Position numbers and translations under genes: made by a program. A stretch of 64,000 bases of DNA from Fimbriimonadaceae bacterium. GTDB taxonomy: Bacteria; Armatimonadota; Fimbriimonadia; Fimbriimonadales; Fimbriimonadaceae. Below, piece by piece: positions 24,900 to 32,739 of this stretch (positions are counted from its first letter, which is position 1; each line of letters starts with the position of its first letter). The DNA is taken from positions 3,192,734 through 3,256,733 of the forward strand of contig JABAQM010000001.1 of the NCBI GenBank assembly GCA_019187105.1. Direction: 5' to 3'. The notes beneath the pieces were generated by a model. It was not told the DNA's origin and did not search any database. It was given only the letters and a program-made list of their open reading frames with translations.

Positions 24900-26056
24900 A
24901 GGTCGCGCTGCTTCACACCTTTTATCAGCAGCCTGGTGGCGAGGATGCCGTCTTTCGAGACGAGGTCGCCTTGCTTCGCAAGCATGGCCATGAGGTCATG
25001 GAGATTACGGCGCATAACCAGGCGATGGACGACCTATCGACGCGCGACCGAGTCAAGGTGACCCTCTCCAATAGCGCTGCGGCAGAAGAGGTCATCAGGA
25101 CGTTGCGGGACACTCGCCCCGAGGTCCTGCATGTTCACAACACGTTCCAGTATTGGTCGCCGGAGGTCTTTTGGGCGGCAAAGCAGAGTGGGGTGCCTAC
25201 GGTTTGGACGCTTCACAACTATCGGGTTCTGTGCGCCAACGGGCTGTTCTTTCGGAACGGGCACATTTGTGAGCTTTGCCTTGGTCGACGATTTCAGTGG
25301 CCCGGCATTCGATATCGCTGCTACCGCGGCGACGCCAAAGCATCCGCGGTTGTCGCCCTCATGAATGCCCGCCATTGGAAAAAGGGAACTTGGACCGAGG
25401 CGATCGACGCTATGATCTGCCTCACCGATTTCGCTAAGGGAAAGTTCATTGAAGGCGGCCTGCCCGCAGCGAAGCTTCACGTCAAGCCCAATTTCGTCGA
25501 CCCCGACCCCGGTCCTGGGGACCACCAGGACGCAACCGCCCTGTTTGTAGGTCGGTTGGATGCCTACAAGGGTATTCGGACCTTGCTCCGAGCATGGGAG
25601 TTTGTCGCAGGTTTGAATCTGACCATCATCGGAGATGGCGATCTGCGTCCGGAGGTCGAAGCGATCCGATCGCCACACATCAAGTACCTAGGTCCACAAC
25701 CGGCCGATCGGGTGATTGAAGAAATGAAGCGATCAAAGCTCCTGGTATTCACTTCAGAGCTTTACGAGGGATTTCCACGCGTGATCGTTGAAGCATTCGC
25801 CACCGGGCTGCCCGTGGTGGTGTCAGATTGCGGTTCAGCGGCGACGGTGGTCGAAAGTGACAAGACCGGTGTCCACTTCAGAACAGGCGACGCCGTGGAC
25901 CTAGCCGACCGCGTCAACGAGTTGGCGGCTGCGCCAGAAAAGCTTGCGGCACTCTCTGAAGCAGCTCGCCGCACGTATCTCGACCATTACACTGGCGACG
26001 CCAATGCCGCCATGTTGGAAGCGATTTATCGCTCTGTCAGCCGACTGTCTGGGTAA
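24896..26056 (+). CDS. GT4 family glycosyltransferase (3)
   Basis: This is a 386-residue GT-B enzyme. The N-terminal LLHTFYQQPGGEDAVFRDE and the VLHVHNTFQYWSPEVFWAAK and VPTVWTLHNYRVLCANG segments are typical of capsule GT4 enzymes with a cysteine-rich insert (HICELCLGRRFQ). The donor domain has ALFVGRLDAYKGI, LTIIGDGDLRPEV and ELYEGFPRVIVEAFATGLPVV. It is the last gene of the plus-strand operon. Its 3' end overlaps the convergent epimerase gene by 20 bp. Confidence 0.9.
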   Translation: MKVALLHTFYQQPGGEDAVFRDEVALLRKHGHEVMEITAHNQAMDDLSTRDRVKVTLSNSAAAEEVIRTLRDTRPEVLHVHNTFQYWSPEVFWAAKQSGVPTVWTLHNYRVLCANGLFFRNGHICELCLGRRFQWPGIRYRCYRGDAKASAVVALMNARHWKKGTWTEAIDAMICLTDFAKGKFIEGGLPAAKLHVKPNFVDPDPGPGDHQDATALFVGRLDAYKGIRTLLRAWEFVAGLNLTIIGDGDLRPEVEAIRSPHIKYLGPQPADRVIEEMKRSKLLVFTSELYEGFPRVIVEAFATGLPVVVSDCGSAATVVESDKTGVHFRTGDAVDLADRVNELAAAPEKLAALSEAARRTYLDHYTGDANAAMLEAIYRSVSRLSG

Positions 26057-26951
26057 GTCCCTGGTCCAGGCGGACAGCTGCCTGCCATCCCAGTTCGAGC
26101 TGAGCTCTTTCGACGGACGCCGATGAGAAGCGAATGTCACCGGTACGAGCCTCGCCGTAGCTGACGGCCACGGAGGAGCCAAGTGCGGACTGCACGGCCT
26201 CGACGAGGTGATTCAGGCTGACCGACCGACCGGTTCCGATGTTATAGGACTTGGCATCCGCCGTCGCCGCGTTCATCGCGGCCAGGTTAGCGGCAACGAC
26301 ATCCGCAACGTAGACGAAGTCTCTTGTCTGCTCGCCATCGCCGAATATTGTTATGCCATCGCCCCGGCGGCAGCGATCGATAAAGATGCTGATGACCCCG
26401 GAATAGGGGCTCTTCGGGTCCTGGCGGGGACCGTACACGTTGAAATACCGGAGGGCTGTGCCTCGAAGGCCGTGGAGGCGGCCGTAGATCGCCAGAAGAC
26501 GTTCGCCATGGAGCTTCTGCTCGCCGTACGGAGAAATCGGCTCGGTTGGCATTCCCTCTGTTTTGGGAAGCGCAGGGTCATCCCCGTAGACCGCTGCAGA
26601 GGAGCTGAGAACGACGGCGGCTCCTGCCTGACGCGCGGCTTCCAGGACATGGAGGGTCGAAAGGGCGTTCACCCGTTCAGCTCGGATGGGATCGTGGATC
26701 GAATCCTGAACGCTTACAACGGCCGCGAGATGGAACAGACCCGCACAGCCTCGCGCGTTTTCGGCGAGAAGTGCCGCATCCTCGATCGAACCCTTCACGA
26801 ACTGGACTTTTCCATCGACCTGCCGCAGGTTCTCCCGATAGCCGGAGCTCAGATCGTCGACCACGACGACATCGTGGCCATCAGCAACCAGCCGATCGGT
26901 GAGGTGGCTCCCGATGAATCCTGCGCCACCGGTAACCAGGTACTTTGCCAT
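26037..26951 (-). CDS. NAD-dependent sugar epimerase/dehydratase (GalE-like)
   Basis: This 304-residue extended SDR protein has YLVTGGAGFIGSHLTDRLV at the N-terminus. The catalytic YxxxK lies in ISPYGEQKLHGERLL. LRYFNVYGPRQDPKSPYSGV is typical of UDP-glucose/UDP-GlcNAc 4-epimerases and related decarboxylases. Next to ugd, the likely substrate is a UDP-sugar or UDP-uronate. Its start codon shares a base with the ugd stop (26951), so the two genes are co-translated. Confidence 0.88.
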   Translation of the reverse strand: MAKYLVTGGAGFIGSHLTDRLVADGHDVVVVDDLSSGYRENLRQVDGKVQFVKGSIEDAALLAENARGCAGLFHLAAVVSVQDSIHDPIRAERVNALSTLHVLEAARQAGAAVVLSSSAAVYGDDPALPKTEGMPTEPISPYGEQKLHGERLLAIYGRLHGLRGTALRYFNVYGPRQDPKSPYSGVISIFIDRCRRGDGITIFGDGEQTRDFVYVADVVAANLAAMNAATADAKSYNIGTGRSVSLNHLVEAVQSALGSSVAVSYGEARTGDIRFSSASVERAQLELGWQAAVRLDQGLTQTVG

Positions 26952-28243
26952 CAGATCGCGCCGACGGTGTGGTAGTCAAAGCCGGCGGCCACGAAGCACT
27001 GTCGATCCCAGAATCGTCGTCCATCGAAGACGATCGGCTGCCGCATCCGAGCCTTGAACTGCGCGGGATCGAGATCCCGAAACTCCTCCCATTCGGTCGC
27101 TAGAATGAGGACATCGGCATCGTCAGCAGCCGCATAGGCAGTGTCGGCATATTCGATGTTAGGATGAATGCGCTTGACGTTGTCCATGGCAATGGGATCG
27201 TAAGCGCGCACCTTTCCGCCCTTTCTTGCAATCTCCTCGATGATCACCACCGACTTGGCATCACGGATGTCGTCGGTATTGGGTTTGAATGCAAGTCCGA
27301 GCAAGCCAACACGCTTGCCGGCCAGAGACCCAAGCCGCTGCTCCACTCGCCGGAGAAAGTGAAGGGTTTGCTGGCGATTGATGTCCCAGACGGCCTTCAT
27401 AAGTTGGAAGTCGTAACCGAGCAGTTCGCTGATTGCAATCATGCCCTGGACATCTTTAGGGAAGCACGAGCCGCCCCAGCCAATACCAGCCTGAAGGAAC
27501 TGCTTTCCAATTCGATGGTCCGTGCCAAGACCCCGCGCTACGTCGCCGACATTGGCCCCTGACATCTCGCAGATTCGGCTGAGAGCGTTAACGAAACTGA
27601 TTTTCATTGCCAGGAAGCTGTTGCTGGCGTACTTGATCAGCTCTGCGCTCTTGACGTCGGTGACGATGACCTCGCCTCCGAGTGGCTTATGAAGCTCCAC
27701 CATTTTGTCGGCAGCGGCAGAATCCGAAACCCCTATGACGACGCGATCAGGATGCAGCGTGTCCTTGAGGGCCGAACCTTCCCGTAGGAATTCCGGATTG
27801 CTCACCACGCTGAAGTTCGCGTCCGGGACGCCGACCGTTCTAATGATCTGCTCGACCATTTCGCCGGTTCCAACCGGCACTGTCGACTTATTGACCACGA
27901 TGGTGGGCTTGTCGATCGCAGCCGCAATCTCGTGGGCCACCGCAGTTACGGCGGTCAGGTCTGGCGTTCCGTCGTGCGCGGCAGGCGTTCCAACTGCAAT
28001 GAAGACAATCTCGCTGGACTTGGTGGCCTCCCGAACGGAATCAGAAATGACGAGATTTCCGTTGGCAAGCACGCGTTTGAGGACTTCCTCCAGGCCCGGC
28101 TCGTAAATCGGAGGAATTCCGGCCCTTAGTTTCGCGAGCTTTTCTGGATCGCGGTCGACACAGATCACCTCGTTACCGAGGTCGGCGAATACTACGCCGG
28201 AAACGAGACCGACATATCCGGTCCCGATGACCGCAACCTTCAT
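26951..28243 (-). CDS. ugd: UDP-glucose 6-dehydrogenase
   Basis: This 430-residue enzyme oxidises UDP-glucose to UDP-glucuronate with two NAD+. The N-terminal Rossmann motif is VAVIGTGYVGLVSGVVFADLG, split here as GTGYVGLVSG. The catalytic cysteine lies in GIGWGGSCFPKDVQGM. LKDTLHPDRVVIGVSD and LGLAFKPNTDDIRDAKS are family signatures. It supplies uronate precursor for the exopolysaccharide. It is the third gene of the ROK-smORF-ugd-epimerase operon, 12 bp after the small ORF. Confidence 0.96.
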   Translation of the reverse strand: MKVAVIGTGYVGLVSGVVFADLGNEVICVDRDPEKLAKLRAGIPPIYEPGLEEVLKRVLANGNLVISDSVREATKSSEIVFIAVGTPAAHDGTPDLTAVTAVAHEIAAAIDKPTIVVNKSTVPVGTGEMVEQIIRTVGVPDANFSVVSNPEFLREGSALKDTLHPDRVVIGVSDSAAADKMVELHKPLGGEVIVTDVKSAELIKYASNSFLAMKISFVNALSRICEMSGANVGDVARGLGTDHRIGKQFLQAGIGWGGSCFPKDVQGMIAISELLGYDFQLMKAVWDINRQQTLHFLRRVEQRLGSLAGKRVGLLGLAFKPNTDDIRDAKSVVIIEEIARKGGKVRAYDPIAMDNVKRIHPNIEYADTAYAAADDADVLILATEWEEFRDLDPAQFKARMRQPIVFDGRRFWDRQCFVAAGFDYHTVGAI

Positions 28244-28255
28244 ACGCCCTCCAGG

Positions 28256-28402
28256 TTACCGCGGGTCGGGTTCAGGCTTAGCCTTCTCCTTATCATCCTC
28301 TTCATTTTCGGCGGGGAAGCTGTAAGTCCACAACTTGCGGCCGCCTTCAATGACAATGGTTTCCCGAATCGGCTTTAGCGGATCCTTTTCTTCTATGCCC
28401 AA
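28256..28402 (-). CDS. 48-residue charged small protein with TTG start
   Basis: A TTG at 28402 overlaps the last codons of the ROK gene and opens MGIEEKDPLKPIRETIVIEG, then RKLWTYSFPAE, ending in the acidic/basic tail NEEDDKEKAKPEPDPR. It ends 12 bp before ugd. The middle could form a beta hairpin and the tail is disordered. I do not recognise it. The fit between two operon genes supports translation. An upstream ATG in frame exists only inside the ROK gene. Confidence 0.55.
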   Translation of the reverse strand: MGIEEKDPLKPIRETIVIEGGRKLWTYSFPAENEEDDKEKAKPEPDPR

Positions 28403-29418
28403 GTTTCGTACTCCAACGCGAGGGCGGCGGCGCCCAGGATTCCCGCCTCGTCGATCTGCTGAGCCTGCACGATACGGCAATCTTGGAACAGCGACATGAT
28501 CGCCACATTACGGGCAGCCTTGCGTACTGGCTCGAGTATCAACTCCCCCGCCTTGGCCACCTGACCGCCTATTGCGACGACGTCCGGGGCGAAGATATTG
28601 ATAAAGTTGCCGATCCCAACACCCAGGTAGGTGCCCACTTCGGTCCAGACTTCGATTGAAAGCTCGTCACCCTGGTTCGCGGCCTCACTGATCAGCCTTG
28701 GCGTCGTTTTCGCGAGGTCTCCCTCCACCATTTGCTCGAGAAGAGAGCCTGGCCTCCGCTTCATGCGATGGATCGCCCGGTTCACGATTCCGTCCCGTTG
28801 GCAATAGGCCTCAATAGCTCCGTAAGTACCCGCGTTACAGTCGAGGCCGCCAGCGAGGACGACGGTATGGCCAAGTTCGGCGCCTCCCTTGTTGCCGCCC
28901 AAAAGAAGGAGTGGGCCGCGGGCATTCCCGCCCACAGCATGCGAGGAGAGCACGACGCCGCCCCCAATGCCGGTTCCCAGCGTGATCATGACCAGGCACC
29001 TGGCCGAGTTATTGCCGCTGCCAAAGCGATACTCTCCCAGAGCGGCCAGATTGGCATCGTTGCCGATTCGAACCGGAAGGCCAAGTCGCCGTTCGAGAGG
29101 TTCCCGGACGCCTACATTGAGCCAATAACGAAACACCCCGTCGATCGTCTCACCGAAATTTGGGGCCCAGCGCACAACCCCGTGGTCGTCATCCACGTGT
29201 CCGGGAATCGCGAGCCCAAACGAGGAAGGGCGTATTCCGCCTTGAGCGATGGTCTGGCTAACGGTTGCGGCGACCGCATCCATAATCGCCTCCGTGCCAT
29301 CTTGAGCGCGGGAAGGATTCGAAACCGCCGGTCCGAGCGGCCTCCCATCTTCATCGCAGGCTTGCGCTCTGACATTGGTCCCCCCAAGGTCGACACCGAT
29401 TACGCAACGCTCAGCCAT
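28393..29418 (-). CDS. ROK family sugar kinase (glucokinase-like)
   Basis: This 341-residue protein has the phosphate-1 motif CVIGVDLGGTNVRAQACD at the N-terminus, the catalytic region GNDANLAALGEYRFGSG and TLGTGIGGGVVLSSH. The usual ROK zinc motif CxCGxxGCxE is replaced by CNAGTYGAIE, so two of its cysteines are Ala; metal binding may be lost. It probably phosphorylates glucose or a related hexose to feed the UDP-sugar pathway of the downstream ugd and epimerase genes. It is first in the four-gene minus-strand operon. Confidence 0.88.
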   Translation of the reverse strand: MAERCVIGVDLGGTNVRAQACDEDGRPLGPAVSNPSRAQDGTEAIMDAVAATVSQTIAQGGIRPSSFGLAIPGHVDDDHGVVRWAPNFGETIDGVFRYWLNVGVREPLERRLGLPVRIGNDANLAALGEYRFGSGNNSARCLVMITLGTGIGGGVVLSSHAVGGNARGPLLLLGGNKGGAELGHTVVLAGGLDCNAGTYGAIEAYCQRDGIVNRAIHRMKRRPGSLLEQMVEGDLAKTTPRLISEAANQGDELSIEVWTEVGTYLGVGIGNFINIFAPDVVAIGGQVAKAGELILEPVRKAARNVAIMSLFQDCRIVQAQQIDEAGILGAAALALEYETWA

Positions 29419-29437
29419 CCGGGAGAGATTATGGATA

Positions 29438-29479
29438 CAAAAAGCCCTCCCCCGTACCGGTGCCGGCCGAGGGAGGGCA
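29438..29479 (-). terminator. Rho-independent terminator of the prepilin gene
   Basis: On the minus strand, arm GCCCTCCC pairs with GGGAGGGC across a G+C-rich loop with its own CCGG pairing and is followed by TTTTTG. It lies 10 bp beyond the prepilin stop and before the ROK gene on the same strand, so it separates the two transcripts. Confidence 0.8.
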
Positions 29480-29488
29480 GTTGCTACT

Positions 29489-30286
29489 TTACTGGCAGGC
29501 CAGGTCTTCGGAGTCCGTGATCGTGCTTCCCGGAATGCCGTGAAGGTCCGTATAGGGGTCTTGGGCCGTACTGGGCGCAGCCTGAAGGTCCTTATCGGTC
29601 TTGCGCAGCGGCTCGGAGGTGCGCCAGCTGTAATAGGTCGGCCGGGGCGAGCCCTGTGGCGTATCTCCGCCCTTTGGAACGCCGGCGTACTTGTACCATT
29701 TGGCGCTGGAATCGGTGAAGTTCAGAACCAATCCATCGGTATGGCGGGCATAGCCAAGGAAATTGTAGAACTCGAGGGGAGCCGCGTCCTTCATATAGCC
29801 ATCGAAGAACATGATCGTCCCGCTCGGATTGTCGATCGAGGAGAGCGGCGAAACGATCGTTCGCTTGTTCATGAACGGGCAGAAGTTCTCGCCGAAGAGG
29901 CCGAGGTTGGGAACGTATCCGGTGAACTTGAACGTCCCTGCGCTCTGGAGCCCCAACTTCTGGAGGCGACCGGGCCAGTCGATTCCCGGCAGATACGACG
30001 GGTCGTTGAAGACGCCGGTGTTCTTCAGGTACGGCTGCACCGCGTCGTAGACGGAGAAGATGGTCCCCTGCTTCGAGAAGTAGGCGCTCATCGGAACGAC
30101 ATCGTCCGAATCGTTACAGTACATGATGACCGAGGTCGCAACCTGCTTCTGGTTGCTGATGTTCTGGGTCTTCTTTGCGGCGGCCTTCGCCTGGGCGAAA
30201 ACAGGGAAGAGGATCGCCGCCAGGATGGCGATGATCGCGATTACGACAAGCAATTCAATTAAGGTGAACCCCTTCTTATTCGGCAA
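29489..30286 (-). CDS. type IV pilin-like prepilin protein (DUF1559/H-X9-DG class)
   Basis: This 265-residue secreted protein has a class III/type IV prepilin N-terminus: a short basic leader PNKKG, then FTLIELLVVIAIIAILAAIL with Glu5, and FPVFAQAKAAAKK. The body (residues ~45-265) is a G-type minor pilin or DUF1559-like domain with CNDSDDVVPM, SGTIMFFDGY and a C-terminal HTDGLVLNFTDSSAKW. The start is a TTG at 30286: GGAGG lies 8 bp upstream, and an upstream frame extension has no leader function. Such proteins are abundant in Armatimonadota and Planctomycetes; most are of unknown function. The leader has a strong hairpin. Confidence 0.9.
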   Translation of the reverse strand: MPNKKGFTLIELLVVIAIIAILAAILFPVFAQAKAAAKKTQNISNQKQVATSVIMYCNDSDDVVPMSAYFSKQGTIFSVYDAVQPYLKNTGVFNDPSYLPGIDWPGRLQKLGLQSAGTFKFTGYVPNLGLFGENFCPFMNKRTIVSPLSSIDNPSGTIMFFDGYMKDAAPLEFYNFLGYARHTDGLVLNFTDSSAKWYKYAGVPKGGDTPQGSPRPTYYSWRTSEPLRKTDKDLQAAPSTAQDPYTDLHGIPGSTITDSEDLACQ

Positions 30287-30309
30287 TTTCAATTCCTCCA
30301 GTAACAGCA

Positions 30310-30334
30310 ACACAGGCCCATAGGGGGCCTGTGT
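30310..30334 (-). other. 5'-leader hairpin of the prepilin gene
   Basis: Arms ACACAGGCCC (30310-30319) and GGGCCTGTGT (30325-30334) pair perfectly around a 5-nt loop. The hairpin is ~15 bp upstream of the GGAGG of the TTG-started prepilin gene. No U-run follows, so an mRNA-stabilising or regulatory leader is more likely than a terminator. Confidence 0.55.
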
Positions 30335-30352
30335 CGTAAAAGCCAAAGCTCT

Positions 30353-30369
30353 GTTAACGAGATGTTAAC
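30353..30369. promoter_or_regulatory. two GTTAAC palindromes one helical turn apart
   Basis: GTTAAC occurs at 30353-30358 and 30364-30369, 11 bp apart, in the divergent region between the prepilin gene and the second WecG/TagA gene. Phased palindromes on one face of the helix are a typical operator layout. No regulator is assigned. Confidence 0.35.
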
Positions 30370-30462
30370 CGATGCCATTCGAGCGGCGCAATGTGTCCGG
30401 CCACTTGCGGCATAGATTGTCCGCAATCGAACAATGTGGTGCCCGAAAGGTAGACTCAATTC

Positions 30463-31218
30463 ATGGCGTCACGGACGACGCACAGCCCACTTTCCGTTCC
30501 GACCGCGACCGTTTTGGGGACGCCGATCTGCACCTATGATATGGAGCAGACGATGGCGCTGCTAGGAGATCTTCTGGACAGCGACGAGTCGCATTTAGTT
30601 GTCACCGCCGACGCGACCGCACTCCTACATGCCACAACCGACGTCCGCTACCAGAAGATGTTCGCAGGAGCAACGATGGTAACGCCCGATAGCTCAGGTG
30701 TGGTTTGGGCCTTGAAGCGGAAAGGAGCACGGGTAGCGGGCCGGGTCAGCGGGGTCGACCTCCTGGCGAGGTTCTGCGCGCTCAGCGCGGACCGTGGCAC
30801 CAAGCTCTATTTTCTCGGCGCGGCGCCCGGAGTCGCTGAGGAAGCCGCTGAACGGCTCCGACTGAGATTTCCAGGCTGCAACATCGTGGGCACCCGCCAC
30901 GGATACTTCCCGCCTGAAAGTGATGAGGTCGTAGCGGCCGAAGTAGCGGAAATGTCGCCGGACGTCGTCTTTGTCGCGATGGGAATGCCGCGCCAGGAGA
31001 CGTTCTTTATCGATAATGCAGATACGATCGGAGCGAAAATCGGTATTGGTGTTGGCGGGTCGTTCGACGTTTTCAGCGGGCGCATCCGCCGGGCACCCAA
31101 GCTCTTCCAGCGCCTCAACCTGGAGTGGCTATGGCGGCTCCTCCAAGATCCTACGAAGATCGGCAAGGTCAAGTACCTACCGAAGTTCGTTTGGATGGTT
31201 CTAACCAGGGATCGATGA
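30463..31218 (+). CDS. WecG/TagA/CpsF family glycosyltransferase (copy 2)
   Basis: This 251-residue GT26 enzyme has TADATALLHATTDVRYQKM, the conserved VTPDSSGVVWALKRKG (Asp), LYFLGAAPGVAEEAAERL and VFVAMGMPRQETFF. The C-terminal basic helix (RRAPKLFQRLNLEWLWRLL) should bind the membrane. It is paralogous to the gene at 14060, not identical, so it probably adds a different sugar or acts in another pathway. It overlaps the adenosyltransferase gene by 4 bp and starts an operon that ends with feoB. Confidence 0.9.
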   Translation: MASRTTHSPLSVPTATVLGTPICTYDMEQTMALLGDLLDSDESHLVVTADATALLHATTDVRYQKMFAGATMVTPDSSGVVWALKRKGARVAGRVSGVDLLARFCALSADRGTKLYFLGAAPGVAEEAAERLRLRFPGCNIVGTRHGYFPPESDEVVAAEVAEMSPDVVFVAMGMPRQETFFIDNADTIGAKIGIGVGGSFDVFSGRIRRAPKLFQRLNLEWLWRLLQDPTKIGKVKYLPKFVWMVLTRDR

Positions 31219-31763
31219 AGATTTATACAAAGACCGGCGACGACGGCACCACTGGGCTTCTCGGCGGAGGCCGGGTGTCGAAGTTTGACATGAGGATCGA
31301 GTCGCTAGGCTCTCTCGATGAGCTTAATGCCACTATCGGGCTTACTCTGGCTTACGACACCATGGAACTTGAGCGCATGTTGAATCAGATTCAGGCGCTC
31401 TTGTTTGAGGTCGGCTCAGAACTTGCCGTGGAGAAGGGGTACGCGGGCTCGCCTGCATCATTGGCGGACTACGACATTCTCGATCTGGAGCGGGATATGG
31501 ACCGGATGACCGACGCAATGCCACCCTTGACTGCGTTTGTTCTCCCCGGCGGAACGGAGGTAAGCGCTCGGCTTCACCTCGCGCGGGCGATATGCCGGCG
31601 TTGTGAACGCGCGATTTGGGAGCTTCACCAGGCAAAACCTGTTCGACCGATCATAACGACCTACCTCAACCGTCTATCTGATTGGCTGTTCGTGGCGGCA
31701 CGCTGGGCTAATCATGTTTCAGGCGTGGCCGATACGATCTGGCACCCGAGAAACGAGCCGTGA
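31215..31763 (+). CDS. ATP:cob(I)alamin adenosyltransferase, PduO type
   Basis: This 182-residue enzyme transfers adenosine from ATP to cob(I)alamin to make coenzyme B12. The N-terminal ATP-binding TKTGDDGTTGLLGGGRVSK, the SLGSLDELNATIG segment and AICRRCERAIWEL are the family signatures. Its start ATG at 31215 overlaps the glycosyltransferase stop (ATGA); the frame extends further up without a domain. No other cobalamin gene is nearby, so its operon partners give no pathway hint. Confidence 0.93.
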   Translation: MKIYTKTGDDGTTGLLGGGRVSKFDMRIESLGSLDELNATIGLTLAYDTMELERMLNQIQALLFEVGSELAVEKGYAGSPASLADYDILDLERDMDRMTDAMPPLTAFVLPGGTEVSARLHLARAICRRCERAIWELHQAKPVRPIITTYLNRLSDWLFVAARWANHVSGVADTIWHPRNEP

Positions 31764-32482
31764 CCGTAACGCTGATCGCCGCCTTATGCTTGGTTCCGAG
31801 CCAAGAGGCTGATAAACCGACCGAGATGGTCGGCCGCATGCTGGCCAAGTATTCCAAGGCGACCACCATGACCGGTGAGATTACGTGGACGCAGCAAGTC
31901 AAGGACTCCAGCATCGTCACCAAGACGACGCTTCAGATCGATGCGCCAAGCAAGCTCTATATTCGGCAGGATCGGACCGGCGCCAGTGCAAAGAGCATCT
32001 TCGTGGTCTCCGATGGCACCACATTCAGTTACCCTGTGCCTCCGGACCTCCCCTCGCGACCCGGTGAACGGCTATTGGAGCCGGTAACCAATGGTGGAAA
32101 AGCCCAATCCTTCAAGGACATCTATGGAGTGGTTTCCAAGGCTCTGATTGATCGGTCCCTCCCGCTCGATGTCGCGATCAGCCGGCTCGAAGATCTGAAG
32201 TTTCTTCGAACCCAATGGGTGACCATGGAACTTTCCGGAACCGCTACCATCGATAACAACGAGATCACGATCATCAAGGGGCAATGGCGGCCCTACGGAC
32301 AGGCGCCAACATCTGGCACCTACGAGATGTGGCTCACGAAGTCCGACGAGCTTCGACGCTATGTCCAGAGGGAAAAATTAGAGATAGAAAGAATCGGCTT
32401 GGTCGAAGTTGTGGGGATTTGGGACTGTAAACTGGTAATTGACGGCAAACCTGACCCCGATCTCTTCGTCATCAAGAAATAG
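31760..32482 (+). CDS. LolA/DUF2092-like periplasmic protein
   Basis: The protein has 240 residues from a GTG at 31760 (GTGA overlap). A short hydrophobic signal TLIAALCLVPSQ precedes a beta-rich domain: MLAKYSKATTMTGEITWTQQ, TLQIDAPSKLYIRQ, FVVSDGTTFSYPVP. The pattern resembles the LolA/LppX open-barrel fold, which carries lipoproteins or lipids in the periplasm. The family call is by fold pattern only. It is 8 bp upstream of feoA. Confidence 0.65.
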   Translation: MTVTLIAALCLVPSQEADKPTEMVGRMLAKYSKATTMTGEITWTQQVKDSSIVTKTTLQIDAPSKLYIRQDRTGASAKSIFVVSDGTTFSYPVPPDLPSRPGERLLEPVTNGGKAQSFKDIYGVVSKALIDRSLPLDVAISRLEDLKFLRTQWVTMELSGTATIDNNEITIIKGQWRPYGQAPTSGTYEMWLTKSDELRRYVQREKLEIERIGLVEVVGIWDCKLVIDGKPDPDLFVIKK

Positions 32483-32490
32483 ACGCAAGC

Positions 32491-32739
32491 ATGACCCACA
32501 CCAACATTCGGTTCACTGAGCTCAAGAAGGGCGATCGCGCTCGGGTTACTGCGATGACTTCAACCGACGCCGGCGGCAGCCGGCTGCATGACCTTGGCCT
32601 GACAATAGGGACCGAGCTACTCGTCGTGAAAGTTGCCCCGTTCGGCGATCCTATCGAGATCGAGTTCCGCGGCACCCGACTCTGCCTGCGAAAGCGGGAA
32701 ACCAGCTCTATTGCTGTCGAACTTGTCGGCGGCCTCTAA
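32491..32739 (+). CDS. feoA: ferrous iron transport protein A
   Basis: This 82-residue SH3-like protein shows the FeoA pattern: FTELKKGDRARVTAMTS, then SRLHDLGLTIGTELLVVKVAPFGDPIEIEFRGTRLCLRK, read here as RLHDLGLTIGTEL and DPIEIEFRGTRLCLRK. It regulates or assembles FeoB at the membrane. Its 3' end overlaps feoB. No Fur box was recognised upstream, and the operon starts at the glycosyltransferase gene. Confidence 0.92.
   Translation: MTHTNIRFTELKKGDRARVTAMTSTDAGGSRLHDLGLTIGTELLVVKVAPFGDPIEIEFRGTRLCLRKRETSSIAVELVGGL

Noticed and set aside
26037-26056. sequencing frameshift at the GT4/epimerase junction
   Set aside because: Both genes reach natural C-termini; short convergent overlaps occur several times in this window.
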